In this document: positions 21,914-33,215 of the stretch, piece after piece
Layout: the number at the start of each line of letters is the position of its first letter
Numbering within the stretch: position 1 is the first letter of the stretch
Source of the DNA: Delphinus delphis
Lineage: Eukaryota > Chordata > Mammalia > Artiodactyla > Delphinidae
Assembly (NCBI RefSeq): GCF_949987515.2
Contig: NC_082690.1
Location: forward strand, 105,522,400 to 105,586,399
Direction of reading: 5' to 3'
DNA: 64,000 nt
Notes under the pieces: generated by a model
What the model saw: only the letters and a program-made list of their open reading frames with translations
Database searches by the model: none
Told to the model about the DNA's origin: nothing
Program-made: the position numbers and the translations under genes

Positions 21914-22189
21914 TGTTCAATAAATATTTGTGGAGTGAGTAAATGAATGATGAATAAATGCCAGGTTGATAGAAAAGAAGAAACATGCGTCCAAATCTTG
22001 CGCCCACGGAGCACACAGGAGCTCTAAAGGTATGTACCTTTAACTTCATCTCGGCTCTGGTTTGAACCCTAAACCCTGAGGCTTCATCAACTTCCAGCCT
22101 CATGCCACAGCTATGTAGCCTGGAGTCTAAATAAAGTCTGACCCAGGGTGACTCTCATACCTACCGCTCTATGAAGCCATAACTGGAGA

Positions 22190-22614
22190 GAACTAAAGAT
22201 GTATGTGCAGGGATGTTAGTGGCAGTATCAGGTCTAACACTGGAAAACTGGAAGATGGCTAAAGTTACCTAACATGCTTAGGTAAATTGCAGTACGTCCA
22301 TCAGAGGCATTATTAAACAGCGATTCAAATAATGCTTTTAAAGAACCATTAATAATATTGGGAAATGCTCAGGACATCGCATTAAGTGTAAAAAAAGCAA
22401 GAGATAAAAATTACGTATAGGGCTTCCCTAGTGGTGCAGTGGTTGAGAGTCCGCCTGCTGATGCAGGGGACACGGGTTCGTGCCCCGGCCCAGGAAGATC
22501 CCACATGCCGCGGAGCGGCTGGGCCCGTGAGCCATGGCCGCTGAGCCTGCGTGTCCGGAGCCTGTGCTCCGCAACGGGAGAGGCCACAACAGCGAGAGAC
22601 CCGCGTACCGCACC

Positions 22615-22645
<31 letters not shown>

Positions 22646-22760
22646 ACATATAAAACGCAATCGCTCTGGTGTTGCATGAATTTTATGTGAATTTTACGTG
22701 CCTGCTTTAAAATATAAAGATCAAAATAAAAAGTGCAGTTAGAAAAAAGAAGGAAATAAT
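22190..22760 (+). repeat. Probable old L1 (L1ME-like), split by SINE
   Basis: Loose match to the 3' part of old L1s: 'gcagtacgtccatcagaggc', 'attgggaaatgctcaggaca', 'cattaagtgtaaaaaaagca', resuming after the SINE with 'aaaacgcaatcgctctggtg'. Diverged and assigned from memory only. Confidence 0.45.
22420..22641 (+). repeat. CHR-2-type SINE with long A tail
   Basis: Full-length forward copy from 'gggcttccctagtggtgcag' to 'cgcgtaccgcacc' followed by an A tail of about 30. Target duplication aaaattacgtata / aaaattacatata. Young looking. Confidence 0.95.
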
Positions 22761-23344
22761 ATGTATAAACATTGGAAAAGAAGTAGTTAAATCATCCTTT
22801 TTTAAAAAAGCTGGTATGATTAAATAGCTAGAAAGCCCACGATAATAAACCTAAAATTAAACAAAACAAAACAAAACACACCTAGCACCCAGATCTTGGT
22901 TTCTAAATATCCTTCTTTGTAAAAGGAACCAGGTTCCTTGGAAAACTGGTTAACTTGTTGATTTTAATGCTGGGTCAGGGAATAAATATACGAGATAGTC
23001 CTGGAGAGCGAGAAAGTAAGGAAGTGCTATTAAAAAAAAAAACGGTAGCCACAATGCAGTCAAAGGCTGTAGCAACTGAAGTTACAAAATAAATAATGAT
23101 AGCGTGCTTTTATAACCCAGAGAATAAAACCAACACCCATGAGTCCATATTGACATAGATAACTGAAAAAAGTGAATACCTGGGGGAGAATGCTCTTATC
23201 TAGTTTCTTTGGCCTACCCCATTTCCTCCTTCCCACGAATCAGATGTTTCCATTATTTTGTACAGTAATTTGTTTCAATTTAACCAAATGTCTACCGTGT
23301 TCTTTGCTCACCATTCCCTCTTGTAATTCAGACCTTGTTTCCCA
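22761..23344. other. Intergenic AT-rich, not assigned
   Basis: Contains (aaaac)n near 22860 and 'cacccatgagtccatattga', which recalls old LINE or DNA-transposon sequence but cannot be placed. No exon. Confidence 0.35.
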
Positions 23345-23606
23345 CTGAAGGACATTGTCAAGCCGCTTCTCCGCTGAGGGCTTATCGGTCAACTCTCTTA
23401 GTTTTGTCTGGAAAAATCTTTATTTGGCCCCGTTCTTGAGGACCGTTCTGCTGGGTTTAGAATGCTGGGTTGAGATTACTTCCTGCCCCTCGAAGGCTGT
23501 TCTCTGCTGTGCACTGTCAGTCTAACGGGCATTTCTTCTTTCGCATTCTGTCATTTTCTTCGGCTGGATTTAAGAGTTTTCTTTTTGTTCTGCTGCTTTC
23601 CCGGCA

Positions 23607-24020
23607 TGACAGTTAATTTACTGCCTCCCAGCCCCAAACCCACCCCTCACTGCCTGCTCTGTGGTAATGGGGCCGGAGGGGGCTGGAGGGGCGGCAGCAG
23701 AGGGTTGTCACCCTGGGGCTGGGTTTCCAGGGGGAGCTGGGGGCGCATCTCTGTGGCCTTCTCCTCCCTCTACCGCCGTCTTCAGTGAGGTCCGGTCTCT
23801 GCCCAGGGACCCTCTTGCATGGGCCTCTATCTCAGCTCTGGGGCTGTGCTGCTCCTTATATGTACTATTCCAGCATTCTTTAAAGTTGTCTTTATCTCTG
23901 CTACCCAATCCCCCAGGACTCCAATCCCCTGCTATGGTTAATTACTCTTTAGAATAAACTTTCCCTGTCCAGTGACTATGTGATTTCTGTCTCCTGATTG
24001 GGACCCTGAATGATACACCT
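23607..24020 (+). mobile_element. LTR-like insertion, weakly assigned
   Basis: The 3' end 'tagaataaactttccctgtc' to 'gattgggaccctgaatgata' carries a polyadenylation signal and the phrasing of ERVL-type LTRs. It lies inside an antisense L1, with atgaca near both edges (23606-23611 and 24021-24026). Class and edges uncertain. Confidence 0.35.
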
Positions 24021-24040
24021 ATGACATGTCTAGATGTGGA

Positions 24041-24079
24041 TTTCTTTCTTTCTTTCTTCCTTCCTCCCTCCCTCCCTCC

Positions 24080-24114
<35 letters not shown>

Positions 24115-24178
24115 CCCCTCTCCCTCCCTCTCTCTTTCTCTCTCCCTTTCTTTCTTCCTTCCTTCCTTCCTTCCTCTT
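24041..24178. repeat. Pyrimidine microsatellite (TTTC/TTCC/TC)n
   Basis: About 140 bp of nearly pure C/T on the plus strand: tttc, cctc, tc and ttcc units. Long polypurine-polypyrimidine tracts can form triplex (H-) DNA. Confidence 0.95.
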
Positions 24179-24364
24179 TTGAAAATCCTGCTTGGGATTC
24201 ATTGAGCTTTTTGAATCCAAAGACTTGATAGCTTGCTTTATAATTTCTGTAAAACTTTCAACCATGATGACGTTAAACATTGCCTCTGCCCCCCTCTCTG
24301 ATTTTTCCTTTTATGACATCGATTTGGTCTGTTAGATCTTCTCTCTCCATCTATGTGTCAATCT

Positions 24365-25010
24365 CCCTAAGAAAACCTTTATTGAGTTATAGTTCACACA
24401 CCATACAATTCACCCATTGAAAGTGTACCATACAGTTTTTGGTGTGCTCACAAACTTGTGCAGCCATCACCACAACGAACAGAAAAAGTGAAAAACATTA
24501 GAATGTTTTCATCACCCTCCCCCACCAAAAACTTCCATACCCATCGGCAGTCACTTTCCATTCTCGCCTCCCTCCAGCTCCTGGTAAGCAGTCATCTGCT
24601 GCCTGTATCTGTGGATTTGTCTACTCAGGACATTTCAAGTAAATGGAATCATACAATATGTGGTCTTCTGTGCCTGGCTTCTTTCACTTAGCATAACGTT
24701 TTCGAGATTCATCATGTATTGTTACTTCATTCCTTTTTGTGGATGAATAATATTCCGTTGCATACATATATCACATTTCATTTATTTGGTGATGGACATT
24801 GGATTGTTTCCACCTTTGGGCTATTATGAATAATGCTGTTATGAACATTCAGTGCAAATTTTTGTGTGGATGTACACCTTCGTTTCTCTTGAATAGATGC
24901 CTAGGGGTGGAACTGGTGGGTCACATGGTAACTCTACGTTTAACCTTCTGAGAAGATTCCAGACTGTTTCCAGAGCGGCTGCACCATTTCACATTCCCCA
25001 GGAACGCGTG
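24365..25010 (-). repeat. Old L1 3' end, antisense
   Basis: Strong ordered match to reversed L1M 3' sequence: 'ttattgagttatagttcaca', 'caattcacccattgaaagtg', 'tggaatcatacaatatgtgg', 'ctattatgaataatgctgtt', 'ggtcacatggtaactctacg'. Confidence 0.85.
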
Positions 25011-25560
25011 AGTCCAGGTCTTTTTTATTTGCTCGTCCCTCCGTGCTTCCCCCTGGGTAGTTCTGTCCGTCCCTCTCCAGCACACTCTCAGGCCTTGTCT
25101 GACGTTTCACCTCCGCATTCAGTTTCTGATTTCAATTGTAATTTTTATTTCTGGAATAGTCCTTTTCTGCAAATTTGATGGTTTCTTGCTTCTTTGTCAG
25201 ACTTTGAATATCCCTTTTTCATCTCTTTAAATGTTTGAAGAAGACTTCACACCGACAGTTTGAGAATGCAGTTTTTACAGCCTTGGGGCTGCAGTTCGCT
25301 TTTTCTGCTGACTTTCGCTCATGGTGGCTCATTTTCTGCCGGGCTCAGCGAGTTTTATAGCTTTATTACTGGGAACTCTTTGAGGGCTGGGTCTGAGGTG
25401 CGTTTGTTCCGGAGCTTCCTCTGCTTCGCCAGGCTCCGGAGGGTGAGTTTTGATGTGGTTCTGCCTCCGACGCGCTGGGACCGTAGCGCTGTGTTGAGAC
25501 CCTCACAGGGACTTTTTTCTTCTTTTTAACTTTTTCTGTTCTACTCAGAGCCAAGGCCAA
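25011..25560 (-). repeat. Probable further antisense L1 sequence
   Basis: 'gtttcttgcttctttgtcag' and 'ctttgagggctgggtctgag' recall the reversed 5' part of old L1s, diverged and GC-richer. Low certainty. Confidence 0.35.
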
Positions 25561-25775
25561 CATGGGGACATCTTCTCCCTCCCACCCCCAAGACACCTGG
25601 TGGGGGAGACTTTGCTGGTGTTCACCCGCTGGAAATGTCCATTTTGGGAGGTTTCTCAGATTTGCAGGCGTTTCTGATCTGACTTTCCACTTTGCTCAGG
25701 GAGGTTCCTGGGAGTGGAGGTGCCGCCAGGACAAGGCTACCTGCAGACTGTCCTGATATATATACACATATTTTC

Positions 25776-25886
25776 AATGAGGAGCCTGCGCACCACAACG
25801 AAGAGTAGCCCCCGCTGGCCGCAACTAGAGAAAGCCCACGCACAGCCACAAAGACCCAACGCAAAAATAAAATAAATAAATACATT
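25776..25886 (+). repeat. CHR-1 SINE 3' fragment
   Basis: Only the 3' third is present: 'ccacaacgaagagtagcccc', 'gcaactagagaaagcccacg', 'caaagacccaacgc' and the (aaat)n tail, followed by an AT-rich tract. Confidence 0.85.
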
Positions 25887-25909
25887 TATAAAATATATAT
25901 ATATATTTT

Positions 25910-26337
25910 AATGGAGAATTTCAAGTTTCAAATATATATAAACATACAAAGAAGAGTATAATGACCCCAATAAACTCATCACACGTTGCTGACGATCATT
26001 AACCCATGGCCAGTCTTGAAGCCCACCCATCCTCAGTATGATTCTGAAGCAAATTCCAGATGTCATGCTATTTCATCTGAAAATACTTCAATATGCATTT
26101 CCCAACGATAAGAACTCTTTTCAAAACAGAGACACACTATCTGTATTCACGCCTAAAGTTTTAAATAATAATTTCCTAATATCATGAGTGTTCAGTTTTC
26201 TGCTGTAATTAGTGTTCAAATGGTCAATTGCCTCAAAACCATGAGATGGCTTTCTTGCTTTCTTATTATTTCTGGCCTTAATGATACCCCCTACTTTCAT
26301 GCCAAATCCACCACGCATTAAAAAATGTTTACTTAGC
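25910..26337 (-). repeat. Probable old LINE relic
   Basis: 'ggccagtcttgaagcccacc', 'gaagcaaattccagatgtca', 'tatttcatctgaaaatactt' and 'aatttcctaatatcatgagt' resemble the 3' sequences of old mammalian LINEs (L1MC/ME-like). Orientation uncertain. Confidence 0.4.
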
Positions 26338-26489
26338 GGGAGTTCCCTGGTGGCCTAGTAGTTAGGACTCCGGGCTTTCACTGCTGTGGCCCGGGTTTGA
26401 TTTCTGGTTGGGGAACTGAGATCTTGCAAGCTGTGTGGCACAGCCAAAAAAACCCCAAAAAACAAAAAAACCCCACAAAACACAAAAAC
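26338..26489 (+). repeat. Short CHR-like SINE
   Basis: 'gggagttccctggtggccta', 'tttgatttctggttggggaa', 'cagccaaaaaaacc' plus an A/C-rich tail. Confidence 0.85.
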
Positions 26490-27220
26490 CAGTTTAATTA
26501 GTGTTGCTTCCAGTATTTTTATGTGTTTCGTACCAAGTGGCATTCTCTGTATATCTACTCTATTATTTTGCCAGAAACAGAAGTTCCTGCCCATGATTTT
26601 GCTTTTGAGTATGTGCCTAGAAAAAAAAGAGTGGAAGGGCATATATGAAAATGCAAACAGTAGTTAGATCTCAGCCATGAGATTATATACGATTTTTGCT
26701 CTCTTCTTTATCCTTTCCTATGTTTACAAACTTCTCTTCAACGAGCATGAATTGATTTTATAATCAGACTATAAAATATAAAATAAAGTCAATGAACCTA
26801 ACTAACACCATAAGCACTGCCTCCTAAGCCTGGCTCCACTCTCCCTGTCCTTCAGCCTCACCGACACCAACTTTCCACAAACACAGGGCCGCCTCAGGCC
26901 ATTTGCACATTCCCTGGACTCTTCCTCAGATTATTGGGGTTGGCAAGAGGCAAGTGGGGGAGAATCTTGACCGCATCCACCCCGCCTGCCAATTGGCTTA
27001 CCCGTAGCTGAGGGTCCTGAGCCACCGGGAGAGTCAGAGCAGGCTGGCAGTGGAAATCTACCTAGAGCCTTTTTCCCCAGGTGATCCAGCAAACCTGACG
27101 GCAACAGGGGTCGGGGAGGACAGCTACCAGAGTGTCCACAGCAGCCCCCACCTTGGTGGAGGGCATTTGGGAAGCAGTTAGCACCCCCTGACCCTGCACA
27201 GGTGACTCGGGTAGCAGTAG
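26490..27220. other. Intergenic; partial L2-like sequence
   Basis: Around 26820-26950 'tggctccactctccctgtcc' and 'ggccatttgcacattccctg' look like an L2 relic. The rest is not assigned and no exon is seen. Confidence 0.4.
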
Positions 27221-27250
27221 TTTGTACAGGTTTGTACAGGTTCGTGCAGG
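27221..27250. repeat. Three 10-bp tandem units
   Basis: gtttgtacag, gtttgtacag and gttcgtgcag in a row. A small local duplication. Confidence 0.85.
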
Positions 27251-27254
27251 ACGT

Positions 27255-27400
27255 GGAGGGCAGAGCCCCGGGTGCAGATTACAGCTGCTTAGATCCGATG
27301 CTGACACAGGCTGTGGCCCCAGGCCAGGTACTCAGCCTCTCTGAGCCTCAGTTTCCTTGTGGGGTTGATAACAGAGTCTTCCTGTGGGCAGTGCTGGCGT
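27255..27400 (+). repeat. MIR relic
   Basis: 'gccaggtactcagcctctct', 'gagcctcagtttccttgtgg' and 'ggttgataacag' match the MIR core and 3' part. Confidence 0.6.
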
Positions 27401-27599
27401 GGATGTGTGGATGTATAGGCCTGGGTGTGAAAGTCACCAGCAGACCAGGAAGGAGGATCTACCAGATGTTATGAAGCTCAAGCCCAGGCACCCTCCTCCA
27501 GGCACCTGCCGAGAAGCTCAGCTTGGGAGCCCTCTGTGCCCTGGTAGCAACGTTTTCTATCTGCAGCCTGGTTTTCTTAATCCCCAGCAGAGCCGAGCC

Positions 27600-27705
27600 A
27601 GGCAGCTACTGTTATCCCCACTGGCACAGATTAGGAAACTGGGGTGCCCAGGGGTTCCACAGCTTGCCCAAGGGCATGAGGTGGGCATTCGAACCTGTCC
27701 CCCGA
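27600..27705 (-). repeat. MIR relic, reverse
   Basis: 'ctgttatccccactggcaca', 'gattaggaaactggggtgcc', 'cagcttgcccaagggcatga' and 'cattcgaacctgtc' follow the reversed MIR consensus. Confidence 0.7.
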
Positions 27706-28044
27706 TCTGGGGGCCGCATTCTCTCCTTTTGTCTTGACAGCATCGGGTAGAGACAGCCAGTGCCATTTCTTCTCCGGCGAGGTCCTCTTCTCCACGCCCC
27801 TCCCTTTTGACAAGTGCTTTCTTCTCTGAATCCCGGAGCGCCTGGAGAGCCCGGCAGGGCAGGATGCTGCTGTCCCCTCGTGGCCACGGGGATCACTGCA
27901 GGCAGGCCTGAATCAGGAGCGCCGAGAGCAGGGACGTGCCTGAGCCGCCCTGGCTCTCGAGGGCCTCAGCCTTCTCTCTGCTCCCCCCACTCCCCCGACC
28001 CCCGAGGCCTGTTGGGGAAGAGAAATAACAAGTCTGCATCTCCA

Positions 28045-28160
28045 CCGCTTGCTCACTGAGAGATCCCAGTCAAGTCACCTAACCTGCCCCGGCCTCAGTT
28101 TTCCCCTCTATAGAATGGGCATAAGTGAGATCTTCCCTCTACAGTTAGGAGGATTTCGTG
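28045..28160 (+). repeat. MIR relic
   Basis: 'gtcaagtcacctaacctgcc', 'ggcctcagttttcccctcta', 'tagaatgggcataa' and 'ggaggatttcgtgag'. Confidence 0.7.
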
Positions 28161-29612
28161 AGCAGGCAGGGGCTCCTGGAGGACCTAGAACGCCTGGCTG
28201 CGGAGGACTCGCCGGCAGCCTCCCGCCCAGAGGGAGCAGCGGGAAGCCCGCGGGCGGTGTGCCCCGTCAGTGGAAGGAGGAAACAGTCCTGGTGCAGATT
28301 CCGCAGCCGTTTGTTGACTGGGAGGTGGGGCTGCTCATCAAAGGCGCCGCGCGCCCTGCCCGCTGCTGCGCGCTGTGATCTTTGGTCGGATGTGTGGTCC
28401 TGGCCTGGGAGGGGCGCTGGCAGGAGACACGTCCCCCACTGCCGGGCGCCCCAAGCATCGGCTCTCAGCCTCGCCTGCTGCACCTGGTGGGCGTGCCGAG
28501 GGGCAGGGTCTGCCTGGCCGCCTTGTGAGGGTTCGTGTCCTTGCGGCCCAACGCCCCCACACGGGTATCTTCAGGCTCAAAGCCAGGCCCAGCTATCCTG
28601 GGGAGTCTATGCAGCCGGAGAAGCCCCACCCACTCGCGCCAGAGCCTGGAGGCTGCCGCAGCTTCTCACCGGAGCCTGGGGCTGCCGCAGCTTCTAAGAC
28701 CCCAGCAGGGAGAAGGAGGGGCCTTCGTGGGACTAGCGGGGGCCCAAGACACCCCCAGGCACCCTCCTCCACCTCCTCCAGGCAAAGCCTCCTGGGTGTG
28801 TGCGTGTGGCATGCGGGGGGGCCACTCCCATGACTCCCCTCTAGAATCTGGAATCACAGCTTCTGGGGATGGTGAGATCCACACCTCCCCGCCCCCGCCC
28901 ATCTGAGCTCCAGGAACGTTCCTGCGCAAAGTTCCACTTGTGCAGAGCTCCCACTTGGGAGCTCTGCCGTCTGGGTCCTCGGCCCTGTAGCCTGCCTGCC
29001 TTCCATCCCCTCCCCCTTCGGCCCCCCACAAGCCAGCTGCTCCCGGCCCCAGTACTGCGGGTCACTGTTCCACACCACACCTGCCTCCCACGGAGAGCAC
29101 CCGGCCCCACCGCGGCTGCCTGTTCCAGCCGACCCTTTGTGAAGGCTCAGCTCACCTCATTCACCCCACCTCCGCCCGCCCCTCCTCCGCCCGCTGTTGG
29201 CTAGGAGGGACCTCATCCCCATGGGTCTCTGTAGCAGTTAATCTCTCCCCTCTCCTCACCTCTGTCCCCACCTGACCACCCCCCAATTCATCCAGGGAAA
29301 GGTGACCCTAAGAGACCCAGGGGCCAGGAGGACTGTGGCCAGCCCAGAGGAACTGTGCGCACGGCCTGGGGGAGGGCACAGAGGCCAGCGGGAAAGGGGG
29401 CTCCAATCCTGGAACACGGCAGGAGGAGCCACAGGGCACTGGGGAGCCATAGAGGACTCCTGTGAAGGGAGGGCCACTGTCAGATGGGCATCTGACAGCC
29501 ATGATGCGGGCTGCACTGAGGGACAGGTTACAGTGGGGAGAGCCCCGGGGGGCCCGAAGCTACCCTGGAGATGGAGCAAAGTGGCCCCTGGGGGGCCGTG
29601 CCTGAAGCAGGG

Positions 29613-29613
<1 letters not shown>
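28161..29613. other. GC-rich single-copy-looking block
   Basis: Little recognisable repeat, many overlapping frames on both strands (up to 223 codons, crossing the GT repeat), no identifiable domain. Contains duplicated 'ctgccgcagcttct' at about 28652 and 28682. It is a candidate for conserved regulatory DNA or an unknown lncRNA, but nothing in the sequence proves either. Confidence 0.35.

Positions 29614-29660
<47 letters not shown>
29614..29660. repeat. (GT)n microsatellite
   Basis: Uninterrupted GT run of about 23 units. Likely polymorphic, and alternating purine-pyrimidine. Confidence 0.97.
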
Positions 29661-29662
<2 letters not shown>

Positions 29663-30716
29663 GAGGGACAGAGGCTGGGAGAGCGAAAGAGCTGCTGAGG
29701 CTGAGGCTGGAGGTGACTCAGGGCAGCAAGGGAAGGAGGCTGGGGGTGGCGGTGGAGGAGACGCAGAATCTAGACTCAAGATGCAGCAGGGATGGGAAGG
29801 TCATCGCAGGGGCAGGACTGCCCGAGCAGGCGCTGAGGCCAGGCAGCAAGTGTAGACGGTGGGCCGGAGGGGCTTGGTGGCCGAGGGGACAGAGAGGAGA
29901 GAACGACAGGGAACGGCGAGTTTTTGTCGTACTTTCTTCAGAAGGGAGGCTCTCACTCAGGTTTACAAGCTGAGCCGCTGGAGCCAGAAGAGGGGGCGTG
30001 AGCTGGCCTGTGGCCAGGCCGGAGGGGGTCCCTGCAGGGGGGGCCAGGACCTGGGGAAGGGGAGGTGGTCGGTGCACAGCGGGGGTTAGCCTGGCGGGAG
30101 GAGGGTCGGGGCAGAGCCGGCGGCTGGGTCTCAGTTCCAGCCTAGCCACTTCCCGGCTGCCTGACCTGGGGCGGGTGTGCTGAGCTGTTGGTATCTCTCT
30201 CGAGGGGTGGCGTTAGGATGGGACTTTCTGCCTCCATTTCGTCTGATACTGAAGGTCTAAGCCAGAGCAGTAAGTAACATCTTGCCTGGGGCTCCCAGCT
30301 TTAGGGGCCCTACCCCACCCCTCCAGCCTGCTCATCCTCCGCAGGGGACACGCTCCCTGGCGCTCACCACCCCGCACCTCGGCCCAGGTACGTGGGCCTG
30401 GGAGTCGTTGCCCAAACGGCACAGGGTCCAAGTCCAGGCTGTGCGGGCACCTCCCCCAGACACGTCCTCCCACTGCGGACCTCGCCTGGGGCTGCATCTC
30501 CGTCACCTTGTTCTAACCCAGAGGGGTCCAAAAAGTTCTACGTGGCACTACCTTCCTGGTGTTATGTGTCTCCAATAAATAGTTTGGAAGAGCTCTCCTC
30601 AGAGCCCTCTCCTAAGCGAACAGAAGAATTTTGTTACATCTAAAAAAAAAACCCACTCATGATTCTTAATATCATCAGAGTTATTTTTTCAAGCAGGATA
30701 TGATCCATCAGGATCT
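29661..30716. other. GC-rich intergenic DNA, no gene called
   Basis: G/A-rich first half, possible MIR fragment near 30130-30170 ('cagcctagccacttcccggc'), then unassigned sequence with an A run at about 30642. No supported exon. Confidence 0.4.
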
Positions 30717-30727
30717 CCCTTTTGTCT

Positions 30728-30942
30728 ATTTTTTTTTTTTTTTTTTTTTTTGCGGTACGCGGGCCTCTCACTGCTGTGGCCTCTCCCGTTGCGGAGCACA
30801 GGCTCCGGACGCGCAGGCTCAGCGGCCATGGCTCACGGGCCCAGCCACTCCGCGGCATGTGGGATCTTCCCGGACCAGGGCACGAACCCGTGTCCCCTGC
30901 ATTGGCAGGCGGACTCTCAACCACTGCGCCACCAGGGAAGCC
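30728..30942 (-). repeat. CHR-2-type SINE, reverse
   Basis: Long poly-T, 'gcggtacgcgggcctctcac' to 'gccaccagggaagccc'. Target duplication cccttttgtct at 30717-30727 and 30943-30953. Very close to the apparent consensus. Confidence 0.95.
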
Positions 30943-30953
30943 CCCTTTTGTCT

Positions 30954-32399
30954 CTTTTTCTCCAGAAAAATCCCTCCACCTTTTTTTTTAATGGCATTGA
31001 TGTATTGAGAATGATTTATCATTTTAAGTGGCAGGCATGGTGCCGGGCCTGCCCTGTACTTTGGCCCTCCACGTGCTTGGGGTGAGGGTCCTGCGGAGGA
31101 GAGCCTGATTCCTCCAGCCCGAGGGCGACGGACTCGCTCCTGTTTGCCTTGACCTTCCCAGCGTTAGCTCTGAAAGTTCTGTGTTCTGCGAACCCCTCAG
31201 TTCCGGGCAAACCGAGATGGCTCATCACCCTAATTAGTCCACCGCCCACCTTGAGAGTAGAAAAGCGTCCCCTTCAACCCGAGACTGGCAGAGGGGCTTC
31301 GAGGAACCAGGTGAACATACGTTCCCTGGAGCTGTGGTCCGGGTGGGGGACAACGCATGGGTCTGCTGCTTGCTCCATGCCTGACACGTTAAAGGCCAAG
31401 GTCAGTGCTGTCGCTGCCTTGCCAGCCGTGGAACTGGATAGGTAGCCATGTTTCCAGGACGACTGGTCAAAGGCGTTATGTCCTGGGGGTCAGGCACCAC
31501 CTGAGAAATATCTAAGGTCCCACAAAGAGCCTCAAAGAGAAAGATCAACATTCAGGATCCCCCAAACCTACAGGGTCCCAGTCCCCTCCGGCCCTCCCTC
31601 CATCCCCAGCCCCAGCCTGGAGTAGGAGAGGGAGGCGGAGCTAGCCCTCCCCCACTGTGGCTCCCCTGCCTGCAGCCCAGTTGAGCTGGAGGAGGGGAGA
31701 AGCTGTCACTTTGAATAAACTTCCGTTTTCATCATTGAACCAGAGCTGGAACTGCAGCTCCTGGGCTGACGCCATTCCTGGGACTAGAAGGCAGCCGCAC
31801 ACCTGTCTGGCCCAGGTGTCCATCCAGGTGCAGGGAAAGGTCTTCCTGCCTTGCCCTGTGGAGTCCTGCGTGTTCAACTAAGTGAATGTGGTATGCCTGG
31901 CCTCAATAAAAGCCAGGTGTTTGCAAGCCACCATGTAATTCCAGATAGCTCCTCAAGGTCAAGGATGATGGGCCGCCCACTAGGTCCAGTGGACACGTGT
32001 CCATGCCCATCCCACTCATCTGGCAGCGCCACACGTGGCCCTTCCCCTCCAATCACTGTCTTCCCTGGCTCCTGGGAGCTGCTCTCTTCTGGTCTTTCTC
32101 ACCTCTGAGCTTGGGGGGCCCCAAACGCTCAGCCCTTGAATCTCTTTCTTCGTAACTGTTCCTCTGGGACCATGGCCTTAAATACTGAAGACTCCCACGT
32201 TTCTAAGCCCAGCCCAGCCCTCTTCCCTAAAGCCCGGTCCCTGCCCACGCTACTCTTCCACTGGGAAGTCTACTAGAATCTCAACTAGACAAGTTCAAGG
32301 TGGGACTCCAGACCCTTCCATTCACCAATGCTTTCGTCTCAGTGAATGGCAGCCCCTCAGCCGGCCTCCTTGGTCCCTCTCCTGACCCTTCAGTCTCTT
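30954..32399. other. Intergenic single-copy-looking DNA
   Basis: Moderate GC content. Two isolated AATAAA signals (about 31715 and 31905) but no linked exon or promoter. Frames up to 111 codons lack domains. Confidence 0.4.
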
Positions 32400-32695
32400 T
32401 CCCACACAGGAGCAGAGGATCTATAACATGGAAATCAAGTCCCATGGTCCCTCTGCTCCTGGCCCTCTGATGGTCCCCCAGCTTACTCAGAGGAGGCAGC
32501 TCCCAAGACCCTGCAGAGCTGGCCTGCTGCTCTCTGACCTTGGCTGTCTCAGGCCCTCTGGCCCCTCACTGTGCCTCAGGGCCTTTGCACGGGCCTTCCC
32601 TTCTTCCGGGTCTCTGCACAAATGTCACCTTCCTAGGGAAGCCTTCCTCACCCCTTGCCCTGCTTTACCTTCTCTAGAATGGGTATCACCCCGCT
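32400..32695 (+). repeat. L2 LINE relic
   Basis: 'tggtccctctgctcctggcc', 'gtgcctcagggcctttgcac', 'tctctgcacaaatgtcacct' and 'gggaagccttcctcacccct' in L2 order. Confidence 0.75.
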
Positions 32696-32697
32696 AG

Positions 32698-32806
32698 AGC
32701 AGGAGTGGGCAAACGCGTCTATAAAGGGCCGGTGGGTAGACACTTTAGGTTCCACAGGCCACACGGCCTCTGTTGTGACCACTCGCCTTTGCCGTTATCA
32801 TATAAA
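32698..32806 (-). mobile_element. hAT-Charlie-type fragment
   Basis: 'gagcaggagtgggcaaacgc', 'ataaagggccggtgggtaga', 'cactttaggttccacaggcc', 'acacggcctctgttgtgacc'. Same family as the element at 3043-3238 but reversed and 3'-incomplete. Confidence 0.65.
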
Positions 32807-32814
32807 ATAAGTTG

Positions 32815-32895
32815 GAGATGATACCCCTGGACAAGCCCTTACCTCTCTGACCTCAGTTTCCTTCCCTGACAAATGAGTTTGTGAAGATTAAGGAC
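32815..32895 (+). repeat. MIR relic
   Basis: 'aagcccttacctctctgacc', 'tcagtttccttccctgacaa' and 'tgaagattaagg'. Confidence 0.55.
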
Positions 32896-33215
32896 TGTGT
32901 TAGACTCCTGTGGCCGCCATGACAAACCGCCACCAACTGGAGGGCTTAAGACAGCAGCTGGTCCTCTCTCACCATCTGGAGGCCAGAAGCCTGAAATCCA
33001 GGTGTCCGCAGGGCCGTGCTCCCTCCAGAGGCTCTAGGGGAAGACCCTTCCTCACCTCCTCCAGCGTCCGGGGGCTCCAGGCATTCCTTGGCTTGTGGCT
33101 GCCTCCCTCTGTTCTCTACTTCCAGTTTTGCATGGCCCTCTCCTCTTCTGTTATCAGACAATGTCATTGGATTTAGGGCCCACCTGGATAATCCAGGGTG
33201 ACCTCCTCCTCCTTC

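Larger units (their letters stand above)
21355..21960 (+). repeat. L2 LINE 3' end, split by a SINE
   Basis: Ordered L2 match: 'ctttgccttggctgtaccca', 'cttcctgaccaccctatgtt', 'ctggcctggcacatagtagg', then after the SINE 'gttcaataaatatttgtgga' and 'gtgagtaaatgaatgatgaa'. The SINE entered exactly within the L2 tail. Confidence 0.85.
23345..24360 (-). repeat. Old antisense L1 5' region, interrupted
   Basis: Reversed L1M pieces: 'gtcaactctcttagttttgt', 'gggtttagaatgctgggttg', 'ctagatgtggatttctttct', 'gggattcattgagctttttg'. Same L1 region as about 11900-12790. Broken by an LTR-like insertion (about 23607-24020) and by a pyrimidine microsatellite that expanded from the element's own 'ttctttct'. Confidence 0.65.

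Noticed and set aside
29302..29973. 223-codon frame crossing the (GT)n repeat
   Set aside because: Passes through a microsatellite as a Cys-Val run; an artefact of stop-poor sequence.
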